Source: Methylophilus sp. (GTDB lineage Bacteria; Pseudomonadota; Gammaproteobacteria; Burkholderiales; Methylophilaceae). From it: 64,000 nucleotides of DNA. Positions 8,388 through 17,607 of this stretch are shown piece by piece. The stretch covers positions 23,694 through 87,693 of the forward strand of contig NZ_SSGF01000017.1 in NCBI RefSeq assembly GCF_008015755.1, read 5' to 3'. The translations under genes and the position numbers were made by a program. The notes under the pieces were generated by a model that was not told the DNA's origin, did no database searches, and saw only the letters and a list, made by a program, of their open reading frames with translations. The first letter of the stretch is position 1; every line of letters starts with the position of its first letter.

Positions 8388-11300
8388 TGAATAGCATCTT
8401 GAGCTTTGCAGTCAACTTCCGGTGGCTGGTAATTTTTCTTACATTCATTATGACTGGGATCGGTGCCTGGCAACTCAATCTACTACCGATTGATGTGACG
8501 CCTGACATTACTAATAAACAGGTACAAATCAATACGGTAGTGCCAACATTAACGCCGGTGGAAGTTGAAAAACGCGTGACGTATCCCATTGAAACCGCGA
8601 TTGCCGGTTTGAATGGCGTTGAGAATTTCCGTTCGTTTTCAAGAAATGGTTTTAGCCAAGTCACGGTCATTTTTAAAGAAAGTGCCAACCTCTACTTTAT
8701 GCGGCAGCAGGTTGCAGAGCGACTATCACTCGCTAGGGCCAACTTGCCAGACGGTGCCGAACCGATCATGGGTCCTGTATCAACTGGTCTTGGAGAAGTG
8801 TTTCATTACAGTGTTGAATTCGCATTTCCTGATGGAAAGAATGCCCCCAGAATAGATGGAAAACCAGGCTGGCAAACAGACGGAAGTTTCCTCACTGATG
8901 AAGGTCAGCGTCTTTACGGTCGTATCTCACAATTAGCTTATCTACGCACCGTTCAGGATTGGATTATTCGACCACAACTACGAACAACGGCTGGGGTTGC
9001 TGATGTTGATAGTCTGGGTGGATATGTGAAGCAATACGTGGTTGAACCCGAGCCTAATAAGTTATCAGTTTATGGCATATCCCTACAGCAGCTAGGCAAA
9101 GCGCTGGAAGAAAACAACACATCGGTTGGAGGTAATTATATTCAACGGTCAGGTGAAGCTTATCTTGTCCGAGCAGATGGTCGAATCAAAACGATTGAAG
9201 ATATATCGCATGCAGTAGTCACCACTAAACAAGGTGTACCAATCAGTGTTGAGCAAGTAGCCAAGGTAAGTATCGGCGGAGAACTTCGGACTGGCGCCGC
9301 AAGCCGGGATGGCTATGAAACAGTGGTTGGTAGTGCGTTAATGCTTGTGGGTGCCAATAGCAGGATCGTTGCCGGTGCTGTAGGAGAGAAGCTAAAAGTA
9401 ATCGGTAATACTCTCCCACCAGGCATTGTCATTGTTCCAACGTTAGACAGATCTCAGCTTGTGATTGCAACCATCTCCACAGTCTCTAAAAACCTTGTTG
9501 AAGGCGCTTTGCTTGTTGTAGTGGTTCTGTTTGTTTTACTTGGTAATTGGCGCGCAGCATTGATTGCGGCGCTTGTTATCCCGATTTCATTTATGTTGAG
9601 TGCCATTGGGATGAACTCGCTCAATATATCCGGTAATTTAATGAGCTTGGGGGCATTGGACTTTGGCCTGATTATAGATGGCGCAGTCATCGTTGTAGAA
9701 AATGCTTTACGCAGACTCTCTGAGCGACAAAAACATCTTGGCCGCCGACTTGAATTAAATGAGCGGTTAGAGGAAGTGATTGCATCATCCAAAGAAATGG
9801 TTCGGCCTTCGGTATATGGTCAAGCAGTCATTTTTCTAGTGTTTTTGCCTTGCCTGACATTCCAAGGGGTTGAAGGCAAAATGTTCTCACCTATGGTAAT
9901 CACCCTTATGTTGGCTTTGGCATGTGCGTTTGCACTTTCCATGACATTTGTACCTGCATTAATAGCCATATTTCTCAAAGGCGATTACCAGGAGAAAGAA
10001 ACATTCCTCGTAAAGAAAACAAAGCATTTATACGAACCTCTTTTGCATCGAGTAATGGCGTCTCCACGCATGTGTATTGCCATTGCGGCGCTCGTTTTAG
10101 TCGCAGCAGGATTCACCTTTAAAAATGTAGGTAGCGAATTTATGCCTACATTGGATGAGCAAAATCTCAATCTGTCTTCAGTGCGGATTGCCTCTACATC
10201 CATTGAGCAATCTGTGGCACTGGATCTGCTTTTAGAAAAAGCATTGCTGAAGTTGCCAGAGGTCGAAACTGTTTACTCAAAAGCAGGTACGGCCAGTTTA
10301 GCTGCCGACCCTATGCCGCCTAATGCTTCAGATAACTACATCATTCTTAAACCTAAATCAGAGTGGCCTGAAGGCATTACCACTAAACAGCAAGTCATTG
10401 ATCGTATTAGAACAGCTACGGAGCCTATTATTGGCAACAATTATGATGTAACTCAACCAATTGAGATGCGCTTTAACGAATTGATTGGTGGGGTTCGAAG
10501 CGACGTGGCAGTAAAACTATATGGCGATGATGTAGACCAACTGGCGCTCGCTGCTAAACATATCTCAAATGTGTTGCGTAAAACACCCGGAGCTATTGAT
10601 ACACGGGTTGCCCAGACAAGTGGATTCCCAACGTTTGAAATCACCTTTGACCGTGCAGCTATTGCTCGCTATGGATTAACTGTCAAAGAGGTTGCTGATA
10701 CAGTTTCTGCGGCGTTGGCCGGGTTACCTTCAGGCCAGATATTTGAAGGAGATAAACGTTTTGATGTGACGATCAGGATGCCACTTGAACAGCGTAATAA
10801 TCTGGATATTATCGGTTCATTGCCAATCGTAACTTCTGTTGGGGGTGAGCAATTCTCAGTGCCTCTTAGGCAGTTGGTGCAGTTCAAGTTTACCCAAGGC
10901 ATGAATGAAGTAAGCCGTGATAACGGCAAGCGACGTATTTACATTGAAGCTAATGTGGAAGGTCGAGACTTAGGTAGTTTTGTCGCTGATGCACAGAAAC
11001 GCATAGAACGAGAGGTCAAATTACCCACTGGCTCCTGGATTGAATGGGGTGGACAGTTCCAAAACCTTCAAGAAGCCACCGAACGTCTTTCAATGATTGT
11101 ACCCATATGCCTGTTATTGATCGCAGCGGCTATTTACCTTGCAATTGGCAATATTGGACTATCAGCAATCGTGATGACGACGGTTCCGCTAGCTATGGCC
11201 GGCGGGGTATTCGCATTGGCACTCAGAGGTATTCCGTTCTCGATCTCGGCTGCCGTTGGATTTATCGCAGTTTCGGGTGTAGCTGTTTTAAATGGCTTGG

Positions 11301-11572
11301 TATTGATCTCTGCTATTAAAAAACGTATTGATGCCGGTATACCTGTAGAAGAAGCTGTGAGTGAAGGCTCCATGGAACGATTCAGACCAGTAATGATGAC
11401 AGCATTGGTAGCGATACTTGGGTTTATTCCAATGGCGATCGCCACCACTACAGGAGCTGAAGTTCAAAAGCCTCTTGCGACGGTGGTTATTGGCGGGCTA
11501 ATGTCTGCCACAGCCTTAACTCTCTTAGTTTTGCCGGCATTAACCACCATGCTTCTTAAGCGTAATAAATAG
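8387..11572 (+). CDS. czcA: HME-RND heavy-metal efflux pump CzcA (1061 aa)
   Basis: Inner-membrane RND proton antiporter that drives divalent metal ions outward. It has the typical RND layout: TM1 at the N-terminus, a large periplasmic loop, TM2-6, a second loop and TM7-12. The transmembrane-4 sequence D-F-G-L-I-I-D-G-A-V-I-V-V-E-N (near residue 425) fits the D-F-G-x3-D-G-A-x3-V-E-N signature of the divalent-cation branch (Co/Zn/Cd/Ni) rather than the Cu/Ag branch. The ATG at 8387 overlaps the czcB stop and has a strong GGAGGA site at 8375-8380; a TTG three bases earlier is not preferred. Intact and full length. Confidence 0.93.
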   Translation: MNSILSFAVNFRWLVIFLTFIMTGIGAWQLNLLPIDVTPDITNKQVQINTVVPTLTPVEVEKRVTYPIETAIAGLNGVENFRSFSRNGFSQVTVIFKESANLYFMRQQVAERLSLARANLPDGAEPIMGPVSTGLGEVFHYSVEFAFPDGKNAPRIDGKPGWQTDGSFLTDEGQRLYGRISQLAYLRTVQDWIIRPQLRTTAGVADVDSLGGYVKQYVVEPEPNKLSVYGISLQQLGKALEENNTSVGGNYIQRSGEAYLVRADGRIKTIEDISHAVVTTKQGVPISVEQVAKVSIGGELRTGAASRDGYETVVGSALMLVGANSRIVAGAVGEKLKVIGNTLPPGIVIVPTLDRSQLVIATISTVSKNLVEGALLVVVVLFVLLGNWRAALIAALVIPISFMLSAIGMNSLNISGNLMSLGALDFGLIIDGAVIVVENALRRLSERQKHLGRRLELNERLEEVIASSKEMVRPSVYGQAVIFLVFLPCLTFQGVEGKMFSPMVITLMLALACAFALSMTFVPALIAIFLKGDYQEKETFLVKKTKHLYEPLLHRVMASPRMCIAIAALVLVAAGFTFKNVGSEFMPTLDEQNLNLSSVRIASTSIEQSVALDLLLEKALLKLPEVETVYSKAGTASLAADPMPPNASDNYIILKPKSEWPEGITTKQQVIDRIRTATEPIIGNNYDVTQPIEMRFNELIGGVRSDVAVKLYGDDVDQLALAAKHISNVLRKTPGAIDTRVAQTSGFPTFEITFDRAAIARYGLTVKEVADTVSAALAGLPSGQIFEGDKRFDVTIRMPLEQRNNLDIIGSLPIVTSVGGEQFSVPLRQLVQFKFTQGMNEVSRDNGKRRIYIEANVEGRDLGSFVADAQKRIEREVKLPTGSWIEWGGQFQNLQEATERLSMIVPICLLLIAAAIYLAIGNIGLSAIVMTTVPLAMAGGVFALALRGIPFSISAAVGFIAVSGVAVLNGLVLISAIKKRIDAGIPVEEAVSEGSMERFRPVMMTALVAILGFIPMAIATTTGAEVQKPLATVVIGGLMSATALTLLVLPALTTMLLKRNK

Positions 11573-11582
11573 GGAGATTTCG

Positions 11583-12905
11583 ATGTTTTCAGTATTAGAA
11601 AATCGCACTTATCGTCATCTGTTTCTAGCCCAAGTTGTTGCTTTACTCGGGACGGGGTTAGCTACAGTTGCTCTTGGATTCCTGGCTTTTGATTTGTCGG
11701 GAGGTAATGCTGGCGAAATACTTGGCACTGCCCTCGCCATTAAAATGGTTGCTTATATTTTGGTCGCTCCGATTGCTAGTGCAGTAGCAATCAATTTTCC
11801 TCGAAGAAAACTGTTGGTAACGCTTGATTTAATTAGAGCAGTGGTAGCGTTAGCGTTGCCATTCGTCACTCAAGCTTGGCAGGTATATGTGCTGATATTT
11901 GTTCTGCAATCAGCCTCTGCTGCCTTCACACCAATATTTCAGGCGACGATCCCTGATATTCTCCCGGAAGAAAAAGACTACATAAAAGCGTTGTCACTTT
12001 CCAGACTGGCTTACGACTTAGAGAGCGTCGCCAGCCCGATGATTGCGGCAGCACTTATAACAGTCGTCAGTTTTCATGGGATATTTGTTGGCACTACGAT
12101 TGGATTCATTGCATCAGCGGCGCTCATCGTTTCGGTAATATTACCGAAGAACTTACCACTCATTCAACGTAGTATTTATGAAAGAACCACCAGAGGCATT
12201 CGAATCTATTTGTTAACTCCCCGGTTAAGAGGGTTGCTGGCTCTAAACTTGGTGGCGGCTTTCGCAAGTGCCATGGTAATTATCAATACAGTAGTGTTGG
12301 TGCAAGGCCAATTTAGATTAAGTCAAACATTCACCGCGATAGCGTTTGCTGTGTATGGGGCGGGATCTATGTTATCTGCGGTATTAATCCCACGGTTACT
12401 CATTAATAAAACAGATAGAAGTGTCATGCTCACCGGAGCATGGATGATGAGCCTGTGCTTACCTTTTGGAGCGTTTGCTGATCAATATAATTTGATGCTA
12501 CCAATGTGGTTTGTTTTAGGTGTCGGGTATTCATTAATGCAGACACCTTCAGGTCGATTGCTGCGACGTTCATCGCACGATGAAGATCGACCAAGTTTAT
12601 TTGCAGCACAGTTTGCCCTGTCGCATTCATGTTGGCTAATTGCATATCCGATGGCAGGATGGCTTGGAAGTGGTGCTGGGTTACCCATGACATTCATCAC
12701 CATGGGAGTTTTAGCGGGAGTAGCCACCCTGGCAAGTATTCTGTTCTGGCCCAGACAAGATTTAGAAGTGATTCCTCATCAGCACACTGAATTAGCATCG
12801 GATGACCCTCACATGCAACTAGTAAATGCTTCTGGAGTCCATGAGCATTTATATTTCATCGATGATATACATTCCGAATGGCCTAAAGAAATACAAAAGT
12901 TCTAA
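11583..12905 (+). CDS. MFS exporter with His-rich tail in the czc operon (440 aa)
   Basis: Major facilitator permease with about 12 hydrophobic segments, starting only 10 bp after czcA with a GGGAGA ribosome site, hence co-transcribed. The last 50 residues form a soluble tail with many histidines and acidic residues (H-Q-H, P-H-M-Q, V-H-E-H, I-H-S-E-W), reminiscent of NreB-type nickel exporters, whose His-rich C-terminus binds metal. I infer a second, single-membrane metal exporter that hands ions to the periplasm for the Czc complex. Substrate unproven. Confidence 0.75.
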   Translation: MFSVLENRTYRHLFLAQVVALLGTGLATVALGFLAFDLSGGNAGEILGTALAIKMVAYILVAPIASAVAINFPRRKLLVTLDLIRAVVALALPFVTQAWQVYVLIFVLQSASAAFTPIFQATIPDILPEEKDYIKALSLSRLAYDLESVASPMIAAALITVVSFHGIFVGTTIGFIASAALIVSVILPKNLPLIQRSIYERTTRGIRIYLLTPRLRGLLALNLVAAFASAMVIINTVVLVQGQFRLSQTFTAIAFAVYGAGSMLSAVLIPRLLINKTDRSVMLTGAWMMSLCLPFGAFADQYNLMLPMWFVLGVGYSLMQTPSGRLLRRSSHDEDRPSLFAAQFALSHSCWLIAYPMAGWLGSGAGLPMTFITMGVLAGVATLASILFWPRQDLEVIPHQHTELASDDPHMQLVNASGVHEHLYFIDDIHSEWPKEIQKF

Positions 12906-12915
12906 TCATCAATAA

Positions 12916-12947
12916 AAAAGCGGCCAGCAAGGTGCTGAGCCGCTTTT
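12916..12947 (+). terminator. Rho-independent terminator after the czc operon
   Basis: AAAAGCGGC and GCCGCTTTT form a 9-bp stem 10 bp after the MFS stop codon, with T-rich sequence in the right arm. The A-rich left arm makes it potentially active in both directions. Confidence 0.75.
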
Positions 12948-12962
12948 CATCACTCGATAAGA

Positions 12963-13139
12963 TCATTTACTCCAGTGACCAAGAACCCATTGCCATTGAT
13001 GAGTCCCGTAATCCCATCTCCAATGTGCTTTTACCCATTTAGTTTTTCCTAGTGGGCGCATCGTCTGCATATTCTGCATGCGATCTATGGGCTTAGGTGG
13101 TTTGGGTGGTTTTGGGCTTTTAATTTTAAAAGTAACCAT
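12963..13139 (-). CDS. Tiny Trp/His-rich protein, YXWGXW-repeat type (58 aa)
   Basis: Small ORF with an excellent ribosome site (GGAGGAG six bases before the ATG at 13139). It starts with a lysine/proline-rich part (K-S-P-K-P-P-K-P-P-K-P) and ends with an aromatic segment H-W-R-W-D-Y-G-T-H-Q-W-Q-W-V-L-G-H-W. That W-x-W...G-H-W pattern resembles the short YXWGXW-repeat proteins found near metal and stress genes. No signal peptide. It is convergent with the czc operon and in the same direction as the YHYH-like gene and the DUF1259 gene upstream of it. Confidence 0.6.
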   Translation of the reverse strand: MVTFKIKSPKPPKPPKPIDRMQNMQTMRPLGKTKWVKAHWRWDYGTHQWQWVLGHWSK

Positions 13140-13162
13140 CTACTCCTCCAGTCTCAGCCTAT

Positions 13163-13294
13163 TCAATGACAATGATAATCGCCAGTTTTTCGATCATGAT
13201 GACACCCATCTTTGTCAGTTCCCCCAGAATGCGCATGAGCAAAACTAGATCCAATGGTAAAGACCATAACTACTAAAGCAATAATTCCTTTCAT
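13163..13294 (-). CDS. Tiny secreted YHYH-like His/Cys protein (43 aa)
   Basis: ATG at 13294 follows AAGGGGGTTGGTT. The product has a signal peptide (M-K-G-I-I-A-L-V-V-M-V-F-T-I-G-S-S-F-A-H-A) and a short mature part H-S-G-G-T-D-K-D-G-C-H-H-D-R-K-T-G-D-Y-H-C-H, the pattern of YHYH-domain proteins (two cysteines and several histidines). The mature peptide could bind a metal ion in the periplasm, fitting the metal-resistance context. It is only 23 bp upstream of the Trp-rich small gene on the same strand, so they probably share a transcript. Confidence 0.6.
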   Translation of the reverse strand: MKGIIALVVMVFTIGSSFAHAHSGGTDKDGCHHDRKTGDYHCH

Positions 13295-13471
13295 AACCAA
13301 CCCCCTTTAGGACTGTATTACATTAATGGAATCATTCACTAATCAATAGTAAATGCTTTTGAAGCATACTCCTTTCGGCATGAAGCTGCTGGAAAAGCTC
13401 AGTGGCTGGTGTATCCCTGTCCACCAGGCCTTCACTTTCAAAATATGATTACGTTAACGATGATTGAAAAC

Positions 13472-14371
13472 TCATGGACTTTGAGTCTTCATCGCTTTTT
13501 GTATTGTTTTGGCTAAGTCGGCAGCTCGTCCTTTGCCCCAGTAATGCATGAACAGATAATGCGGCTCTTCATCAGTCATATGTTGATGAATAGCAACTAC
13601 GTTAATTCCGCCCCCACGCATCGTTTTTAGAACACCTTGCAATTCATTAGGAAGCATCGCGAAATCACCATCTACAACGGCCTTGTCATCGGTGCCGGCA
13701 AAAGCCGCCCAAGTATTTACACCCATGGCATTCGCAATCGGTTTCCCGTGCATGGAAGATGCTCTACCGAATGAAATTTTGAACATGCCGTCTTTGCTTT
13801 CCCCCTTTTTTCCAAAAAGCTCTTCAAGTGGTGGGGCAGAAATTGTACTGATTGATGGGATTTCACCGTCGAAGGACTTCTGTGGTTCAGGCTTTGCCTT
13901 CCTAATGGCATCAATCGTCTCGTAAACATGCTTTACACCATTGGCCAACGTAATTTCGTTTCCCATCCCGCCAATATGCATGAAATACACTTTGGGATTA
14001 TCAAAGAAGAAGTGATTATGAAGCGCTGTCACTTCCAGCCCTGACTCAAATGCTGCACTCATAACCGGGTTAACTTCATCTTCGAACAGAACAGTATCGC
14101 CCATCATCATAAGGTGATTCTGTCCCGGAGTGAACGCTGCCCAAGAGGTCAATCCCATAAAAGGTGGCATCTTCCAATTATCGACATTAACCTGAACATC
14201 CGTGCGAGGGCGAGATATCTTGAATACCTGTTCTGTTTCGGTGTACTGACCTTTTAAACCCGTAATTTTCTCGATTGAAGCTGTATCAAACGATGGCCCA
14301 GCAACGATTGCCGTAGAAGTGAAAAGAGACATCGCAGTTGCGATACCCAGTGTTTTAAGTCGTTGCATCAT
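13472..14371 (-). CDS. DUF1259 (LppY/LpqO-type) secreted protein beside chrA (299 aa)
   Basis: Exported protein with a signal peptide (residues 1-24, ending I-V-A-G) and two homologous halves, each with a W-A-A-F box followed later by an H-x-H motif (L-T-S-W-A-A-F ... A-L-H-N-H-F and V-N-T-W-A-A-F ... A-I-H-Q-H-M), which is typical of DUF1259. The start is set at ATGATG 14371 because the upstream GTG contains the AAAGGA ribosome site itself. It begins 16 bp after chrA. DUF1259 genes (called chrL in Arthrobacter) accompany chromate exporters; the biochemical role is unknown. Confidence 0.75.
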   Translation of the reverse strand: MMQRLKTLGIATAMSLFTSTAIVAGPSFDTASIEKITGLKGQYTETEQVFKISRPRTDVQVNVDNWKMPPFMGLTSWAAFTPGQNHLMMMGDTVLFEDEVNPVMSAAFESGLEVTALHNHFFFDNPKVYFMHIGGMGNEITLANGVKHVYETIDAIRKAKPEPQKSFDGEIPSISTISAPPLEELFGKKGESKDGMFKISFGRASSMHGKPIANAMGVNTWAAFAGTDDKAVVDGDFAMLPNELQGVLKTMRGGGINVVAIHQHMTDEEPHYLFMHYWGKGRAADLAKTIQKAMKTQSP

Positions 14372-14386
14372 TTTTCCTTTCACAAA

Positions 14387-15736
14387 TCAAAAGCTAAGTT
14401 TCAACAACATGCCCAGTAGGCCTGATGCAAGAATCACGGCAATAACACCGACCTTAAATCTGAAGATCGCTATTAAAGACAGGGCAGCGAGAACGAGGGA
14501 AAGCCAATCAATACCACTGCTAAAGCCGGTAGGCCAAAATACGTGATAGGCAAAGAAAAATGCCAGATTAAGAATGACTCCGACAACCGCAGCGGTAATT
14601 GCAGTCAACGGCGCAGTGAACTTTAGGTTGCCATGCGTAGTTTCTATGAAAGGGCCGCCCATCAGGATGAAGACAAAACTAGGGAGAAAAGTAAAGAAGG
14701 TTACGATGGAAGCAGCAACGAAAGCGGAACCAAATACGGCATTTACGCCAAACACCTGACTTACCCATCCCCCTACAAAGCCAACAAATGTCACAACCAT
14801 GATCAATGGCCCTGGTGTGGTCTCTCCCAAGGCCAAACCATCAATCATTTGGACCGGTGTTAGCCAGTTGTAATGCTCCACCGCACCCTGATATACGTAA
14901 GGTAAAACGGCATAAGCCCCACCAAAGGTAAGCAGTGCTGCTTTTGTGAAAAACCAACCCATCTGAGTGAAAGCGGAATCCCAGCCATAAACAGTTGCCA
15001 ATGCTGAAATTGTTACAGCCCATATTCCTAACCCAATTGCTAGTACAAGGCCAAATTTTTGCCATGTGAATAAAGCATGGTCAGGAGTTGGCGTGTCATC
15101 ATCGATCAACGCTTTGCCATATTCATGTTTGCTGGCGCTATGTCCGCCTCCGCCCTGGAAATATTGAGGATGATATTTGCCACCTAGATATCCAATCACA
15201 CCAGCAGTGAGAACGATGATAGGAAATGGCAATTTGATGGCAAAGATTGCTATGAATGCAAGGGCAGCTATGCCCCATAGCACTTTGTTCTTAAGTGCAC
15301 GTGACCCTATTCGGTATGAAGCGAATAAAACAATGGCAACAACTGCAGGTTTGATCCCATATAGAATTCCTGCTACTGCAGGCAAAGAACCATATGCCAT
15401 ATATACAAAGGCTAGGCCAATAAGAATAAAAAATGAGGGCAAAACAAAAAGAACACCAGCAGCAATACCTCCCCATGTCCGGTGCATGAGCCAGCCAATA
15501 TATGTAGCTAATTGTTGAGCCTCAGGGCCTGGAAGTAACATGCAGTAGTTGAGAGCATGCAGGAACCGTTTTTCAGATATCCAACGTTTTTTCTCAACCA
15601 GGTCGTGATGCATGATGGCGATTTGTCCTGCAGGGCCTCCAAAACTGATAAAGCCCAACTTGAGCCAATACAAGAAAGCCTCTTTGAAGGAAATAGGGGT
15701 ATTGGGGGAAGAGGTATTATTATTTGTCGCGTCCAT
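14387..15736 (-). CDS. chrA: Chromate transporter ChrA, long-chain type (449 aa)
   Basis: Chromate efflux permease of the CHR family. Two homologous membrane halves are visible, each opening with the CHR signature: G-F-I-S-F-G-G-P-A-G-Q-I-A near residue 30, and A-L-L-T-F-G-G-A-Y-A-V-L-P near residue 265. The L-L-P-G-P-E-A-Q-Q motif in the first half and E-T-T-P-G-P-L in the second half are also present. Length fits the bidomain long-chain ChrA. Next gene is the DUF1259 protein; no chrB regulator is nearby. Expected to lower cytoplasmic chromate by exporting it. Confidence 0.9.
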   Translation of the reverse strand: MDATNNNTSSPNTPISFKEAFLYWLKLGFISFGGPAGQIAIMHHDLVEKKRWISEKRFLHALNYCMLLPGPEAQQLATYIGWLMHRTWGGIAAGVLFVLPSFFILIGLAFVYMAYGSLPAVAGILYGIKPAVVAIVLFASYRIGSRALKNKVLWGIAALAFIAIFAIKLPFPIIVLTAGVIGYLGGKYHPQYFQGGGGHSASKHEYGKALIDDDTPTPDHALFTWQKFGLVLAIGLGIWAVTISALATVYGWDSAFTQMGWFFTKAALLTFGGAYAVLPYVYQGAVEHYNWLTPVQMIDGLALGETTPGPLIMVVTFVGFVGGWVSQVFGVNAVFGSAFVAASIVTFFTFLPSFVFILMGGPFIETTHGNLKFTAPLTAITAAVVGVILNLAFFFAYHVFWPTGFSSGIDWLSLVLAALSLIAIFRFKVGVIAVILASGLLGMLLKLSF

Positions 15737-15875
15737 AAGCTCTCATTTCGTGGGAATTCCCAAGATTTGAGCAGACCTTGGACGGAAATCGTCTTGAAAC
15801 GGGGAGGCTGCTTAATCCCCATGCCTTCATTATAATTTTATTCTAGTGACATGACAATATCTAAAAAATGCTTTT

Positions 15876-17192
15876 TCAGTGAGTATTTGTTTGTGGCTGA
15901 TTTTTAGGATAAACACGAACGAGCAAAACTTTAGGCCCAAGCATTTTTTTGACTACAACATCGAATTTCTCGAAAGGAATACGCTGTCCTTCTTCTGGTA
16001 ATTCAGCTAACTTCCACAAAATTAGACCAGCAACCGTATCAGCCTCTACCGATTCAATATCGATGCCTAAAGTACGCTCTAAAGTATTGATAGACAAAGT
16101 TCCTTTACCCAAAAGCGAACCATCATCAAGCTTTGTCCATTCACTTTGAGACTGGCGGAATTCATCTCGGATATCTCCTACCAACGCAGATAGCAAATTA
16201 TCTAATGTGATAAATCCAATTGGGGGATAGCCCTCATGACCAACTATTGTTAGATGCGGAGCACCCTTTTGAAGGCGTCGGAACAGCTCATTTGCTGAGG
16301 TGTCTGGCTTGACGAGAGTCACTGGCCTTAATATCTTATGTATAGCGTTAAAATCTGGATTTTTGCTGAAGGTAATAAACAAATCTTTGATATGCACTAT
16401 CCCCTGAACTTGGCCCTCATTTGAGACTAGTGGATATCGGCTATAACGATGTTGGGCAATACGTTCCATATGTGCTTTGAACGTATCACCTTCCAATAAC
16501 ACCGCCGCTTCCTGGAATGGATGCATAAGATCAGAGACTTTAAGTTGCCGGAAATCAATTGCCTGCGCTAATACTTTCAATTCCGATGCGCTAAACTCAG
16601 CACTAGGTCGAGAGCTTCTTAGAATGATCTTTAGCTCTTCAGGGGAGTAATGTGTATCGTGTCCTTCTTTAGGCTCTAATTTCAAAGCCTTAATGACCAG
16701 ATTAGAACTTTTATTTAATACCCAAATGGCAGGAAACATTACCCAATAAAAAGTGAAGAGGCCCGGAGAAGTCAACAAACCTATGCGCTCAGCCATACGA
16801 ATGGCTAAGGACTTTGGCACTAATTCACCGACCACAATGTGTAAATATGAAATGGTGAAAAAAGCAGTGACGAAGGCAATGCCATGTATCCACTGTTGAT
16901 TTGTTACTCCAATACTTACCAATGCAGGTTCAACTAAAGCGGCAAAAGCGGGCTCACCTACCCAGCCCAAACCTAACGAAGCTAACGTGATGCCCAATTG
17001 GCAAGCGGATAAATAAGCATCTAAATCACTATGTACCTTTGCCAGCATCCGGCCGCGCCATCCCAGATTCTTTGCAATGGCATTCACACGCGTGCTGCGC
17101 AATTTAACCAGGCTAAATTCAGCGGCTACAAAAAAACCATTTAAAAGCACGAGCAAGAATGCCCAGAAAACTAATAATAAATTACTACTCAC
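15876..17192 (-). CDS. CNNM/CorC (TlyC-like) membrane protein (438 aa)
   Basis: Hemolysin-family inner-membrane protein. Domain order: DUF21/CNNM membrane region (residues 1-190, with N-G-F-F-V-A-A-E-F-S-L-V-K and A-C-Q-L-G-I-T-L-A-S-L-G-L-G-W), two CBS domains (about 205-340) and the C-terminal CorC/HlyC domain (about 345-430). Relatives are linked to magnesium/cobalt transport and metal homeostasis rather than hemolysis. The start is GTG 17192 with AAGG eight bases upstream. It belongs to the island side and points the same way as chrA. Confidence 0.85.
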   Translation of the reverse strand: MSSNLLLVFWAFLLVLLNGFFVAAEFSLVKLRSTRVNAIAKNLGWRGRMLAKVHSDLDAYLSACQLGITLASLGLGWVGEPAFAALVEPALVSIGVTNQQWIHGIAFVTAFFTISYLHIVVGELVPKSLAIRMAERIGLLTSPGLFTFYWVMFPAIWVLNKSSNLVIKALKLEPKEGHDTHYSPEELKIILRSSRPSAEFSASELKVLAQAIDFRQLKVSDLMHPFQEAAVLLEGDTFKAHMERIAQHRYSRYPLVSNEGQVQGIVHIKDLFITFSKNPDFNAIHKILRPVTLVKPDTSANELFRRLQKGAPHLTIVGHEGYPPIGFITLDNLLSALVGDIRDEFRQSQSEWTKLDDGSLLGKGTLSINTLERTLGIDIESVEADTVAGLILWKLAELPEEGQRIPFEKFDVVVKKMLGPKVLLVRVYPKNQPQTNTH

Positions 17193-17340
17193 GAATAATG
17201 CCTTAATTCCCTTGTCAGCTGAAATGCAATTTGAGGGATTTGTAGTTTATATCTAGAACAGGTGGAATACCAATTGAACTGCTGAGACTCAACTGATTGT
17301 ATTTCAATGAATCAATTGATTGGATGAATAGGAATGTAGC

Positions 17341-17607
17341 TTAAGTGCGATTAATTTCTTTTAATTCATCGTATATTTTTTTTTGCAGATCATCTAACTT
17401 TAGCTCTTCATTTGCGATTAGATACGATAAAGTTAGTATCGTTAAGGGGTGAACTCCAATAGCATTTGCCAGGCTATCAACTTTCTCAACACTCGGTCTT
17501 TTTTTCCCATTCTCTAAAACTGACATATAAGTTCTGCTGGATATGTCGCTAAAAAACTCTTGCGTCAATTCTTTGCTTAGTCGGATTTCTTTAATGGCTT
17601 TGGCCAT
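17341..17607 (-). CDS. XRE-family helix-turn-helix regulator (88 aa)
   Basis: Short DNA-binding protein of the Cro/CI type: L-S-K-E-L-T-Q-E-F-F-S-D-I-S-S-R-T-Y-M-S forms the first helices and V-L-E-N-G-K-K-R-P-S the recognition loop. ATG 17607 has AAGG eight bases upstream. That ribosome site and the first codons lie antisense to the umuC fragment. The protein resembles the second XRE regulator at 29908-30207 in length and layout (L-T-Q, R-x-Y-x-S, E-x-G-x-x-x-P, V-D/K-L). Confidence 0.65.
   Translation of the reverse strand: MAKAIKEIRLSKELTQEFFSDISSRTYMSVLENGKKRPSVEKVDSLANAIGVHPLTILTLSYLIANEELKLDDLQKKIYDELKEINRT

Noticed and set aside
15508..15822. Open frame antisense-shifted over the start of chrA
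   Set aside because: Same strand as chrA but in another frame over its conserved N-terminal CHR motif; no ribosome site or protein-like pattern.
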